Shown here in pieces: positions 1 through 7,709 of a stretch of DNA of 64,000 bases. The notes beneath the pieces are model-generated. The model made no database searches. It was given only the letters and a program-made list of their open reading frames with translations, and was not told where the DNA came from. Position 1 is the stretch's first letter. Each line of letters begins with the position of its first letter. Source of the DNA: Alphaproteobacteria bacterium (lineage in GTDB: Bacteria > Pseudomonadota > Alphaproteobacteria > Puniceispirillales > Puniceispirillaceae); contig JAKMFL010000058.1 of NCBI GenBank assembly GCA_022425485.1, positions 1-64,000 of the forward strand, read 5' to 3'. Position numbers and translations under genes: made by a program.

Positions 1-1
1 C

Positions 2-799
2 ATTGAAAATGCATGGTTCTCTGATGGAGCGGGTGGTATGGAATTGAAGCCTTTAACAGAAGGGCGCCCGATTACAAAAGATGATTTTGGTAACCTAATT
101 TATGGCAGAGGTGAAGTTAAGTTTTGGGTAGAATATGATGACGTTTCGTCTAAGAATGATGGTTCTGGGTCAACTTGGGGAGGTGGCACAACAATTTCCG
201 TCGTAACCACACGCGTTAAAACCGTAACAGACCCCACTACTAAAGAAAAAATTACTTACGAAGATCCAACGGTGCATTGGAAAGGGTTAGCTAGTGAAGC
301 TGAATCCTTCGTATTTTCTGATGCAACAATTAATGTCATCAATGTTACACAAACTGATATCACTGGCCAAGTGCACGATGACCTTACAGTGTATGGTACA
401 AACCAAATCGATTTAATTATCGGCGACGATTACGATAACCTAATTTTTGGTGGTGACCATAACGATATTATTTTTGGTGGTGGAGGCAAAGACACTATCT
501 ACGGAGAAGGTGGTTCTGATGTGATTATCGGTGGGAACATGGACGACATTCTTTATGGCGATTACGCACATGATGCAACTTATCCTGAAATCGAAACAGA
601 TACTCGCGGCAATATCTTAAATCCTGAAGAATTAGATGGCGATGATGTAATTGTTGGCGGTCAGGGCGATGACGAAATAGTTTCTGGTGAAGGCTCTAAC
701 GTAGTTGCCTCTGGTGACCTGTCCTCTGTTATCCTCAATACTGAGTTAGACAGCATGCATACATTTATCGACTACGATGAGGATGATCTTCCAGTTTGA
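2..799 (+). CDS. RTX-type calcium-binding repeat protein, 5' end outside window
   Basis: The frame is open from base 2 to the TGA at 797-799, so the ATG at 38 is probably internal and the gene starts before the window. About residues 125-185 (counted from that ATG) hold glycine/aspartate nonapeptides such as GGGGKDTIYGEGGSD and GGNMDDILYGD. These are hemolysin-type (RTX) repeats that form a calcium-filled beta roll in proteins secreted by type I systems. A second, weaker block follows (DGDDVIVGGQGDDEIV). No enzymatic domain is visible in the part present, so the function (adhesin, protease, S-layer or toxin) cannot be named. Composition is AT-richer than the chromosome to the right. The gene lies beside a small mobile-looking block and may belong to the same accessory region. 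Confidence 0.8.
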   Translation: MENAWFSDGAGGMELKPLTEGRPITKDDFGNLIYGRGEVKFWVEYDDVSSKNDGSGSTWGGGTTISVVTTRVKTVTDPTTKEKITYEDPTVHWKGLASEAESFVFSDATINVINVTQTDITGQVHDDLTVYGTNQIDLIIGDDYDNLIFGGDHNDIIFGGGGKDTIYGEGGSDVIIGGNMDDILYGDYAHDATYPEIETDTRGNILNPEELDGDDVIVGGQGDDEIVSGEGSNVVASGDLSSVILNTELDSMHTFIDYDEDDLPV

Positions 800-870
800 A
801 GCAATAATAAAGGTTTCTAGTTCTCATGACTTTTCTGGGTAACGTTAAACAATTTATTGTTGGTTTTGTT

Positions 871-889
871 TCTGAGGGTCTTTCTCAGA
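871..889. terminator. Weak inverted repeat between the RTX gene and the small-gene block
   Basis: TCTGAG at 871-876 pairs with CTCAGA at 884-889 around a 7-nt loop, in the spacer between two convergent transcription units. The tail is U-rich only in part, so termination is a guess. Confidence 0.3.
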
Positions 890-1002
890 TTGTATCTGTA
901 ATGAGAGATTTCTTATCTTCATCACCATCCCACCAACAACGACCTTTAACCACATCGGTTTTCTACCTTCGGTTAATGAATGGTACTCTCTAAATCTTAT
1001 CA

Positions 1003-1197
1003 TTACTTTCCTCCGTCTATGAACATCACAGAGAAATGACCATTTTGTTTATGGTATTTATCAAACATCTTATTAATGGTTTGTTTGTCTGAACTATTAA
1101 ACACCTCAACAACTTCAAACTTCGTTGAAGGTTTTAATTTTTGAATTACTGATACTAATTGTGTCTTTGATTGAGGTGATTTAGTTTGAGATATCAT
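1003..1197 (-). CDS. Small unknown protein, last gene of the AT-rich operon (64 aa)
   Basis: I do not recognise this protein. It is short, basic and lysine-rich, with a central segment reading KFEVVEVFNSSDKQTINKMF. It is likely real because its ATG overlaps the stop codon of the preceding RHH gene in a TAATG arrangement, and a GAGG ribosome-binding site lies about 5 nt upstream, both signs of translational coupling. It is the most distal of four genes read leftwards. The DNA is far richer in A+T than the housekeeping genes from 2.8 kb onward. A regulatory or accessory role in the element is an inference from position only. Confidence 0.55.
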   Translation of the reverse strand: MISQTKSPQSKTQLVSVIQKLKPSTKFEVVEVFNSSDKQTINKMFDKYHKQNGHFSVMFIDGGK

Positions 1198-1529
1198 TAC
1201 AACCTCAACAACCTATCTTCCCATTCATCATCTGATGTATATGGGATTAGTGGAGGTTCGTATTCATCTGTTATCTCTTTTTTGACTTCCTCTTTTAACT
1301 CTTTCTTATTTCGTTGAGTAAGATCTACCACCATTTGATTGAGGATATTATCTTCTTTTAATCGTCTCTGTTCAGAACGACAATAAGTCTCCATCAATTG
1401 AACTAACATTGATGTTCTACTTACTCTTTTCAATTTTACTAAATTATCAAAATTCTTAATCAGATAATTGGGTACATTAAAATTAATCAATTTGTGGTCA
1501 GACGAAATGTTCTGTGAGGTCATTTCCAT
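1197..1529 (-). CDS. Ribbon-helix-helix-like DNA-binding protein (110 aa)
   Basis: Residues about 14-50 fit a CopG/Arc-type ribbon-helix-helix: a strand (LINFNVPNYLI) followed by two helices (NFDNLVKLKRV and SRTSMLVQLMETYCRSE). Proteins of this fold are dimeric repressors, often controlling copy number, plasmid addiction or relaxase expression. The C-terminal half is a charged, probably coiled helix (RNKKELKEEVKKEITDEYE) ending in an acidic tail. An AAGG box about 9 nt before the ATG supports the start. It overlaps the upstream 97-aa gene by 32 nt and is coupled to the downstream 64-aa gene. The role as the element's own repressor is inferred from fold and operon position. The fold call is by eye. 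Confidence 0.6.
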   Translation of the reverse strand: MEMTSQNISSDHKLINFNVPNYLIKNFDNLVKLKRVSRTSMLVQLMETYCRSEQRRLKEDNILNQMVVDLTQRNKKELKEEVKKEITDEYEPPLIPYTSDDEWEDRLLRL

Positions 1530-1791
1530 TGGTTAATACCTTTCTTTGAGATGGTTCTATTAAGGGTTCAAAGAAAGTAAGGATTTCGGTTCTATTGGAA
1601 CTTTTGAATTCCTTTTCCCTCTCAATGAATTTGATAACTGAATTATATTGGTTGATAGTTATCGGTTGGTTGTTCTCTAATCGATTGATGATATTTTTGA
1701 GAACATTCTTCATATAGAGGTCTTTCTTTAATAAATATTGTTTGAGGTATCTGAGTAATAATGATTTTTTATAGTTAAATTCTGTATACAT
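1498..1791 (-). CDS. Unknown small helical protein of the AT-rich operon (97 aa)
   Basis: I do not recognise this product. It is basic and mostly helical in appearance, with a segment NRLENNQPITINQYNSVIKF near residues 37-56 followed by a charged EREKEF stretch. An AAGG box about 8 nt before the ATG supports the start at 1791. It sits between the HUH initiator gene upstream and the ribbon-helix-helix gene downstream, overlapping the latter by 32 nt in another frame, so the three are probably co-transcribed. Codon choice is strongly A/T-ending, like its neighbours in the block. No enzyme motif, signal peptide or membrane segment is visible. Confidence 0.5.
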   Translation of the reverse strand: MYTEFNYKKSLLLRYLKQYLLKKDLYMKNVLKNIINRLENNQPITINQYNSVIKFIEREKEFKSSNRTEILTFFEPLIEPSQRKVLTNGNDLTEHFV

Positions 1792-1896
1792 ATTAGTGAC
1801 CTTTGGAATTTAGGTAATATTAGTCATTAAAGAGAATCCAAACATTCTCTCTTTGACGGTGATTAAGATTGATTCAGTTAAAGGACTTTATAGTCA

Positions 1897-2376
1897 TCAA
1901 TTACTGAGAACTGTGGAGTTCACATAATCAATCGATGTACTCAATGAGACTTTGGTGTAGTCCTTCATTATGTAATCTAACCAACCATCCTCTCTTTGTT
2001 GGGAGGATGGTTTTTCTATGTGGATTTGTTCATATCCAAACTTAGTCACTGACCACACAGAATGAATCAGTGATACAAATTCTTCGAATTCATATCTCTG
2101 TGGTTGTTCAATTACACAATGTAGATGATGTCGTATGTCGGAACTGACTTCCCTAACCACCAACATTTGTAATTGTCTGTTGAATCGTTTGTAACCGTTA
2201 CCAAATACTTTACGATTCAACACATTTCTAAAGTGTCTGAAGTTTTGTTCAGATGAAGGGTCATCAATACGTTGACCATTCACATACTGTTTCTGAGTGA
2301 ATGTAACATTAATTGGATTAACCACTTTCTTAGACTTCAAATAGGTTCTTATTTGATTGTTTAAGGTACACTTCAT
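1897..2376 (-). CDS. HUH-type rolling-circle replication initiator-like protein (159 aa)
   Basis: Three motifs of rolling-circle Rep proteins appear in the expected order. Motif 1 is a beta strand NVTFTQK near residue 25. Motif 2 is the metal-binding HUH, seen as HHLHCVIE near residues 83-90. Motif 3 carries a nucleophile tyrosine followed by lysine, in DYIMKDYTK near residues 134-142. Such enzymes nick one strand at an origin and stay covalently attached. At 159 aa the protein is close to a minimal nuclease domain, with no helicase or extra DNA-binding region. I use the ATG at 2376 rather than the TTG one codon earlier. Inverted repeats lie directly upstream (2385-2467). Relaxase or transposase roles are alternatives. 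The family was judged by motif only. Confidence 0.65.
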   Translation of the reverse strand: MKCTLNNQIRTYLKSKKVVNPINVTFTQKQYVNGQRIDDPSSEQNFRHFRNVLNRKVFGNGYKRFNRQLQMLVVREVSSDIRHHLHCVIEQPQRYEFEEFVSLIHSVWSVTKFGYEQIHIEKPSSQQREDGWLDYIMKDYTKVSLSTSIDYVNSTVLSN

Positions 2377-2384
2377 CAAACACT

Positions 2385-2443
2385 CTAATTCGTTAAATTT
2401 GTATTTATGAGATATTTATCTCAGATTTATTTATACGAATTAG
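2385..2443. repeat. Nested inverted repeat upstream of the HUH gene (possible origin or operator)
   Basis: An outer 9-bp pair (CTAATTCGT at 2385-2393 and ACGAATTAG at 2435-2443) encloses an inner perfect 7-bp pair (TGAGATA at 2408-2414 and TATCTCA at 2417-2423, 2-nt gap). The structure starts 9 bp before the initiator ATG. Dyads in this position serve as nick sites or as repressor operators in rolling-circle replicons. Which applies here is not visible from sequence. Confidence 0.75.
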
Positions 2444-2447
2444 GTTC

Positions 2448-2467
2448 TCTACTGACGGTACAGTAGA
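2448..2467. repeat. Hairpin, 7-bp stem with 6-nt loop, next to the nested dyad
   Basis: TCTACTG at 2448-2454 pairs perfectly with CAGTAGA at 2461-2467, leaving loop ACGGTA. It follows the nested dyad by 4 bp, and a further small palindrome (AGACAGTCT) overlaps its right end. A loop-exposed nick site is the usual arrangement for HUH initiators, but no known nick consensus was recognised. Confidence 0.7.
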
Positions 2468-2487
2468 CAGTCTGAACTAATATCCCC

Positions 2488-2820
2488 TTAGAATTGAGTG
2501 GTGATGATTTTCAGTTTTTGAACTACTAAACGTTCCACTACTCTAATGACCTTATATGACCGACTTCTTTCTAATCGGCTATTGTACTTCTTTAAGGTCA
2601 CCCAAATTAGTTTGGGATAGTAGTCCTTACCCTTCGGAGTCTTAAGACCCTTCGAATTCAAATAATCGGATATCTGAACATTACTCATACCACTATCAGA
2701 TAGTGATTTTATGAGTTCTAATCTCTTTGTTCTTTGTGGGTTTAAAGTTATCAGAGAAGTGTTTTTGAGTTCTAATATAGTATTGAATTGAATGAATAAA
2801 CGGTGATCACCGTATATCAT
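2488..2820 (-). CDS. Orphan recombinase-type DNA-binding segment (110 aa)
   Basis: Residues about 30-80 resemble the 'Recombinase' DNA-binding domain of large serine recombinases: a helix GMSNVQISDYLNSKGLKTP, then the typical PKGKDYYPKLIWVTLKK. The serine catalytic domain that should precede it is absent, so the protein is at most a DNA-binding remnant or an excisionase-like factor. The first ATG lies 7 bp after the glmS stop codon on the same strand. No clear ribosome-binding site is seen, and the true start could be later. A+T-rich composition matches the block to its left and contrasts sharply with glmS, so the compositional border falls between this gene and glmS. Confidence 0.5.
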   Translation of the reverse strand: MIYGDHRLFIQFNTILELKNTSLITLNPQRTKRLELIKSLSDSGMSNVQISDYLNSKGLKTPKGKDYYPKLIWVTLKKYNSRLERSRSYKVIRVVERLVVQKLKIITTQF

Positions 2821-2827
2821 TCTAAAA

Positions 2828-4648
2828 CTATTCCACCGTTACGGATTTTGCCAAGTTTCGAGGTTGGTCAACATCTGTGCCCTTTTCAAACGCTGTTTGA
2901 TAGGCAAGTATTTGCGCTGGAACAGCCAGAATAATGGGCGCTAAAAGCGGGTCACAATCTTCTATCACCACTTTAAAGCTGGCAAAATCTACTTGTTTGG
3001 CTATGGTTTGTGTTGCGATCAGGATAATCGTTGCCCCACGCGCTTCGGCCTCTTTCAAATTGCTAATTGTTTTGGCAGAGAGCGTATCCTCATCTAACAG
3101 GCAAATTACCGGCAGCTCATCTTCAATAAGCGCGATAGGCCCATGCTTCATCTCACCTGCGGCAAAGCCTTCTGCATGAATATAGCTCAGCTCCTTTAGC
3201 TTTAGGGCAGCTTCGAGGGCAAGCGGATATAAACGCCCGCGCCCCAAAAACAAACAAGAGGGCGTTTTTTTCAGATGTTGTGCAACTGGTTGAACCTGCT
3301 CGAAACTCGCGATAGCTGCGCCTACCGCACCTGGAACCGCTAACAGTTTTTGTTGTAATTCAGCTACGTCTTCTGCGCTCAATCTGGCCTTTGCCCGGCC
3401 AAAATCCACCGCTAGGGCAAACAAAACCGTTAGCTGCGCCGTAAAAGCTTTGGTACTTGCCACGCCAATTTCAGGGCCGGCGCGTGTAGGCAAAATCACA
3501 TCCGCCTCTCTGGCAATACTGCTTTCTGGCACATTCACAATCGCAATCACTTTCATACCCTTTTCGCGAGCGTGGCGCAGTGCCATCAAGGTATCCAAAC
3601 TTTCACCAGATTGGGATATGGCAATCACAGCCCCGCCTGCCAAATGGGCTGGTGCGCGATAGCGATATTCAGATGCCGTTTCAACAGATACAGGTATCCC
3701 TGCAATATCTTCTAGCCAGTAGCGGCCAATTTGCCCTGCATAGTTGCTTGTACCCGCAGCTAGAATGACCAGATGCTGAATATCGCTGAGATCTGCCTCA
3801 GACAAGCCTGTGCGCAACGCGCCATCGGCGGCTGTCATAGCTGAAATTGTATGCGCGATAGCTTCTGGCTGTTCATGGATTTCCTTTTCCATGAAATGAC
3901 GAAAGCCGCCCTTATCAATAAGCGCCGGAGAAGCAGTAGTACGAATAACCTCCCGATTGGCGCGTTGACCATCGCGGTCATAGATTTGCACATCATCCAC
4001 GCCAAGGGCTGCGTAATCACCATCTTTTAGATAAATGACATTGCGGGTTAAATGGGCCATTGCCATCGCATCAGAAGCCACGCAAATAAGCCCATCTTCT
4101 ATGCCGATTGCCAAAGGCGAGGCATTCCGAGCAACAAATAGCTGGTCAGGGGCTTCCTGCAGCATTACCGCCAGTGCAAAGGCCCCTTTGATTTTTGCTA
4201 GAACAGCCTGCATAGCGGCGCTACCTGTCTGCCCCTGTCCCAGCGCGTCCAAAAACAGATGGGCCAGTACCTCACTATCGGTTTGCGAGGAAAATTCATG
4301 CCCCTTTGCCTGCAATTCTGTCTTTAATTCTGCATAATTCTCAATAATGCCATTATGAACAATCGCGACCTTATTACCTGCTACATGCGGATGGGCATTT
4401 GCCTCAGTGACGCCGCCATGGGTTGCCCAGCGCGTATGGCCAATACCAATCTGCCCAGCTTGCGGTTTTGACTGCAAGGCAGCTTCAAGATGACTAAGCT
4501 TTCCAACCGCACGCGTTAGGTGCAAGGCGTTCTGCTCTAGCGTGGCAATACCAGAGCTATCATAGCCGCGATATTCCAGCCTTTTTAGGGCATCCAGAAT
4601 GATGTCTGCTGCCTGTCCTTCTCCAATATAGCCTACAATACCGCACAT
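2828..4648 (-). CDS. glmS: Glutamine-fructose-6-phosphate aminotransferase (isomerizing)
   Basis: Makes glucosamine-6-phosphate from fructose-6-phosphate and glutamine in the cytoplasm, the entry step to peptidoglycan and LPS amino sugars. The start is the ATG at 4648 because the mature enzyme needs cysteine at position 2 (MCGIVGYIG). An upstream in-frame ATG would add 20 unlikely residues. The glutaminase domain spans about 1-240 (HTRWATHGG at 71-79). Two SIS sugar-isomerase domains follow (AAGTS at 297-301 and SQSGES at 345-350). The C-terminus AKSVTVE is the family's near-invariant end with the catalytic lysine. At 606 aa it is full length. It is divergent from glmU, with about 220 bp between. 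Its 3' end borders the AT-rich accessory block. Confidence 0.98.
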   Translation of the reverse strand: MCGIVGYIGEGQAADIILDALKRLEYRGYDSSGIATLEQNALHLTRAVGKLSHLEAALQSKPQAGQIGIGHTRWATHGGVTEANAHPHVAGNKVAIVHNGIIENYAELKTELQAKGHEFSSQTDSEVLAHLFLDALGQGQTGSAAMQAVLAKIKGAFALAVMLQEAPDQLFVARNASPLAIGIEDGLICVASDAMAMAHLTRNVIYLKDGDYAALGVDDVQIYDRDGQRANREVIRTTASPALIDKGGFRHFMEKEIHEQPEAIAHTISAMTAADGALRTGLSEADLSDIQHLVILAAGTSNYAGQIGRYWLEDIAGIPVSVETASEYRYRAPAHLAGGAVIAISQSGESLDTLMALRHAREKGMKVIAIVNVPESSIAREADVILPTRAGPEIGVASTKAFTAQLTVLFALAVDFGRAKARLSAEDVAELQQKLLAVPGAVGAAIASFEQVQPVAQHLKKTPSCLFLGRGRLYPLALEAALKLKELSYIHAEGFAAGEMKHGPIALIEDELPVICLLDEDTLSAKTISNLKEAEARGATIILIATQTIAKQVDFASFKVVIEDCDPLLAPIILAVPAQILAYQTAFEKGTDVDQPRNLAKSVTVE

Positions 4649-4867
4649 AATTTTATCGTTTCTGCTATTTTTGCCCCTATGCAAATGCTTCACGCAAATG
4701 CTGTGCACAGTTAAAAGTCGGCAAAACCAACCCTATCTGCGTGAAACAGTCTTACCCAATGCCCTCTACAAAGCCAAGATAATATTCTAATCTTTCCTTG
4801 GTTTCACCCATAATTTGTGTGCATGGTTGTGCTTGCGAAACCGTGTGTGACATGGCTATATAGGTCT

Positions 4868-6214
4868 ATGCAATTTAGTGTGATTATATTAGCCGCAGGG
4901 CAAGGAAAAAGGCTAAAGTCAGCCATCCCAAAACCCCTGCACCAGCTAGCAGGGCGTCCCCTAATCAGCTGGGTTATCAACGCCGCTAGCGATGCTGGCG
5001 CGGGTGCCAGCTTTATTGTAACGGGCGCCGATAATGCTGCCTTTATCCCGCATGTGCCAGAAGATGCAGAGCTTATCACACAGCACCCACCGCAAGGCAC
5101 GGGTCATGCCGTCGCCTGCTGCCTTGAGGGGCTATCCGTGCTAGACCCTGCCCATCCAGTCGTTATTTTATATGCCGACACCCCCCTCATCCAGCCAGAA
5201 ACCATTGCAAAGCTCGCAGGTGAAACCGCCAGCGGTTCTGATATTTGCTGTCTTGCTTTTCACGCTAGCAACCCAGCTGGATATGGGCGCATGGTAACAG
5301 AGGATGGCAAGCTAACGGCGATTATTGAAGAGAAAGATGCTAGCCCAGAGCAGCGAAAAATCAGTCTTGTAAATGGCGGGGTGATGAGCGCGAAAGCTGG
5401 AATTTTATGCCGGCTTTTACCACAGCTGGAAAAGGCAAATGCACAAGGCGAATATTATCTTACCGACCTTGTGATGCTTGCCAATAAAGCAGGTAATAAG
5501 GCTGGCTTCCTAAGCATAGCTGCACAAGAGCTAGCCGGCATAAATGACCGCCAACAACTGGCTGAATTAGAGGCGGTTATTCAGGTGAAATTACGCAAAA
5601 AGGCCATGATGGAAGGTGTCAGCATGCTTGCCCCAGATACTGTTTATCTGTCTAGCGATACCGAATTTGGCCGGGATATCGTGATAGAGCCGCATGTGGT
5701 TATTGGCAAGGGATGTAGCATTGGCGATGGATGCCATATCAAAGCTTTCAGCCATTTAGAAGGCGCGGCAATTGGATCAGATTGCATAATTGGGCCACAT
5801 GCCCGCCTGCGTTCCGGCACCATATTGGAAACAGGCGTTAAAATCGGTAATTTTGTTGAAACTAAAAACGCCCATTTTGAAACAGGTGCGAAGGCAAACC
5901 ACCTCAGCTATCTAGGTGATGCAACTATCGGCACAGATGCGAATATTGGTGCTGGCGTGATTACCTGCAATTATGATGGTTTTAATAAATCCAAGACAGA
6001 TATTGGTGCCAATGCCTTTATTGGCTCGAATAGTGCCCTCATCGCGCCCGTTAAAATTGGCGATTATGCCATTATTGGCGCTGGGTCTGTTATTGCAGAC
6101 ACTGTGGATGCCCACGCCCTTAGTCTGACGAGAGCGCCGCAAAAAACCCTAGCAAAAGGCGCCGATAAATTCCGTGTTAGAGCAAAATCCAAACAAGGAA
6201 ACAAAGCCAAATGA
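4868..6214 (+). CDS. glmU: Bifunctional UDP-GlcNAc pyrophosphorylase / glucosamine-1-phosphate acetyltransferase
   Basis: Acetylates glucosamine-1-phosphate and couples it to UTP to give UDP-N-acetylglucosamine. The N-terminal nucleotidyltransferase domain shows LAAGQGKRLKSAIPKPLH near residues 7-24. From about residue 240 the left-handed beta-helix is visible as hexapeptide repeats (IGDGC, IGPHARLR, IGNFVETK), with the acetyltransferase-site segment HLSYLGDA and NIGAGVITCNYDG. I start at the ATG at 4868, because the in-frame GTG at 4817 would add 17 residues before the family N-terminus MQFSVIILAAG. It is 448 aa, the normal length. Its stop overlaps the hldE start by 4 nt (ATGA), so the two are translated together. 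glmM is not in the window. Confidence 0.97.
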   Translation: MQFSVIILAAGQGKRLKSAIPKPLHQLAGRPLISWVINAASDAGAGASFIVTGADNAAFIPHVPEDAELITQHPPQGTGHAVACCLEGLSVLDPAHPVVILYADTPLIQPETIAKLAGETASGSDICCLAFHASNPAGYGRMVTEDGKLTAIIEEKDASPEQRKISLVNGGVMSAKAGILCRLLPQLEKANAQGEYYLTDLVMLANKAGNKAGFLSIAAQELAGINDRQQLAELEAVIQVKLRKKAMMEGVSMLAPDTVYLSSDTEFGRDIVIEPHVVIGKGCSIGDGCHIKAFSHLEGAAIGSDCIIGPHARLRSGTILETGVKIGNFVETKNAHFETGAKANHLSYLGDATIGTDANIGAGVITCNYDGFNKSKTDIGANAFIGSNSALIAPVKIGDYAIIGAGSVIADTVDAHALSLTRAPQKTLAKGADKFRVRAKSKQGNKAK

Positions 6215-7665
6215 CCCCCTCATCTGGTCGCTTATATGACTTTTTTCTAACCCTGCAACAAAAACCCGTCCTCGTCATTGGCGATGTGATGCTGGATCGC
6301 TATGTTCAAGGCGAGGTTGAGCGCCTATCCCCCGAAGCGCCTATTCCTATTTTAAGCGAAAAACACATCAGCATGACCACTGGTGGTGCTGCGAATGTTG
6401 CCCGCAACCTAGCGCAACTTGGCGCGCAGGTAAGTCTTATCGGGCTAATTGGTGATGATAATGCTGGAAATGAGCTTGGCCAAGCTATAGCCGAAGTCCC
6501 CCAGATTTTGTTCGCGCCTATCCTATGTTCAGACCGGCCAACCACCGTAAAGACCCGCTATCTGGCTTCTGGCCAGCAAATGTTGCGGGTAGATAGCGAA
6601 GTGACCACAAGATTGACAAGCGATGAAAGCGCAAAGTTGCTAGAACAAGCCAAAATTATGATGGCAAATTGCGAAATCCTAATCCTATCAGATTATGCCA
6701 AAGGCTGTCTTTCTCCAGACATTACATCGCAATTAATACAGGCCGCGCACCAACAAAACATAAGGGTAATTATTGACCCTAAATCGGTTAATTTTCAGGA
6801 TTATCGCGGCGCGGATGTCCTGACACCTAACCTTGCTGAGCTTAAAAAAGCAACCGGGATTACCGATGATAGTCTTGAGGCAATTGAAACAGCCGCCCGT
6901 CAGATGCTGGAGACATGCGCGATAGACCAGATGCTGGTTACCCTTAGTGCGCGTGGTATGATGACCGTCAGCAAAGAAGGGGCCAGCCATATCCCGGCAC
7001 GCCCTTGCGAGGTTTTTGATGTCTCTGGTGCGGGGGATACGGTTATTGCCTTGTTGGCTGCTGGGCTTCTCATAGGGCTGGATGAGGTAGAGGCAGCTGA
7101 AATAGCCAATATTGGCGCCTCTTTAGTAGTTGCAAAATCTGGTACAGCCTGTCTAGTGCCTGGCGAGATATTGGCGCAAAGCAACGGAAATAAGAATGCG
7201 CTATCGCTTGATGAGGCTAGGGAAAGCATCTCAAAATGGCGTCAAGCTGGGCAGAAAATTGGCTTTACAAATGGTTGTTTTGACCTGCTACATGCAGGGC
7301 ATATTCATATATTGAAACAATGCGCAACAGACTGCGATAGGCTGATTGTTGGGCTAAATGCGGATAGCTCTGTTAAAAAGCTGAAAGGCGCAGACCGGCC
7401 TGTTCAATCTGAAGAGGTGCGCGCCGCGGTTCTCGCTAACCTGCCCTTTATTGATGCGGTGGTGTTGTTTGAAGAAGACACCCCTAAACAGCTTATCGAG
7501 GCGTTTGTGCCAGACTGTTTGACCAAAGGCGGCGATTATCAAATAAACGATATTGTTGGTGCCGATATTGTGCAGGCAGCGGGCGGAATAGTGCGCTCTA
7601 TTCCGCTTCTAGAAGGCCATTCAACAACCCGCTTTCTAAACTTATCCGCCGTAAAGAGGCGCTAG
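6211..7665 (+). CDS. hldE: Bifunctional heptose-7-phosphate kinase / heptose-1-phosphate adenylyltransferase
   Basis: Provides ADP-heptose for the LPS inner core. The N-terminal ribokinase/PfkB-type kinase domain (about 1-320) shows GGAANVARNL near residue 55 and the ATP/anion-hole motif DVSGAGDTV near 270. The C-terminal cytidylyltransferase-like domain starts near 345 with TNGCFDLLHAGH. Both domains are complete (484 aa), so both activities should be present. The ATG overlaps the glmU stop by 4 nt. Pairing heptose activation with UDP-GlcNAc synthesis in one operon links two envelope precursors. The stop codon lies inside a hairpin (7655-7678). Confidence 0.95.
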   Translation: MTPSSGRLYDFFLTLQQKPVLVIGDVMLDRYVQGEVERLSPEAPIPILSEKHISMTTGGAANVARNLAQLGAQVSLIGLIGDDNAGNELGQAIAEVPQILFAPILCSDRPTTVKTRYLASGQQMLRVDSEVTTRLTSDESAKLLEQAKIMMANCEILILSDYAKGCLSPDITSQLIQAAHQQNIRVIIDPKSVNFQDYRGADVLTPNLAELKKATGITDDSLEAIETAARQMLETCAIDQMLVTLSARGMMTVSKEGASHIPARPCEVFDVSGAGDTVIALLAAGLLIGLDEVEAAEIANIGASLVVAKSGTACLVPGEILAQSNGNKNALSLDEARESISKWRQAGQKIGFTNGCFDLLHAGHIHILKQCATDCDRLIVGLNADSSVKKLKGADRPVQSEEVRAAVLANLPFIDAVVLFEEDTPKQLIEAFVPDCLTKGGDYQINDIVGADIVQAAGGIVRSIPLLEGHSTTRFLNLSAVKRR

Positions 7666-7678
7666 GTTAAGCGCCTCT
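7655..7678 (+). terminator. Hairpin overlapping the hldE stop codon
   Basis: AGAGGCGCT (7655-7663) pairs with AGCGCCTCT (7670-7678) around a 6-nt loop, a GC-rich 9-bp stem. No U-tract follows, so it may act as an mRNA 3' stabiliser or a poor terminator. It sits between the convergent hldE and sbmA-like genes. Confidence 0.5.
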
Positions 7679-7709
7679 AACACAGCAACATGCCGCGTGC
7701 GGCTCTATT

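Noticed and set aside
2800-2860. A true Tn7 insertion at glmS
   Set aside because: No tnsABCD-like gene and no Tn7 end repeats in the visible block. Only the position resembles attTn7.
4804-5100. Minus-strand frame opposite glmU, and many similar frames opposite other genes
   Set aside because: These lie fully inside well-supported genes on the other strand, lack ribosome-binding sites and have composition dictated by the real gene.
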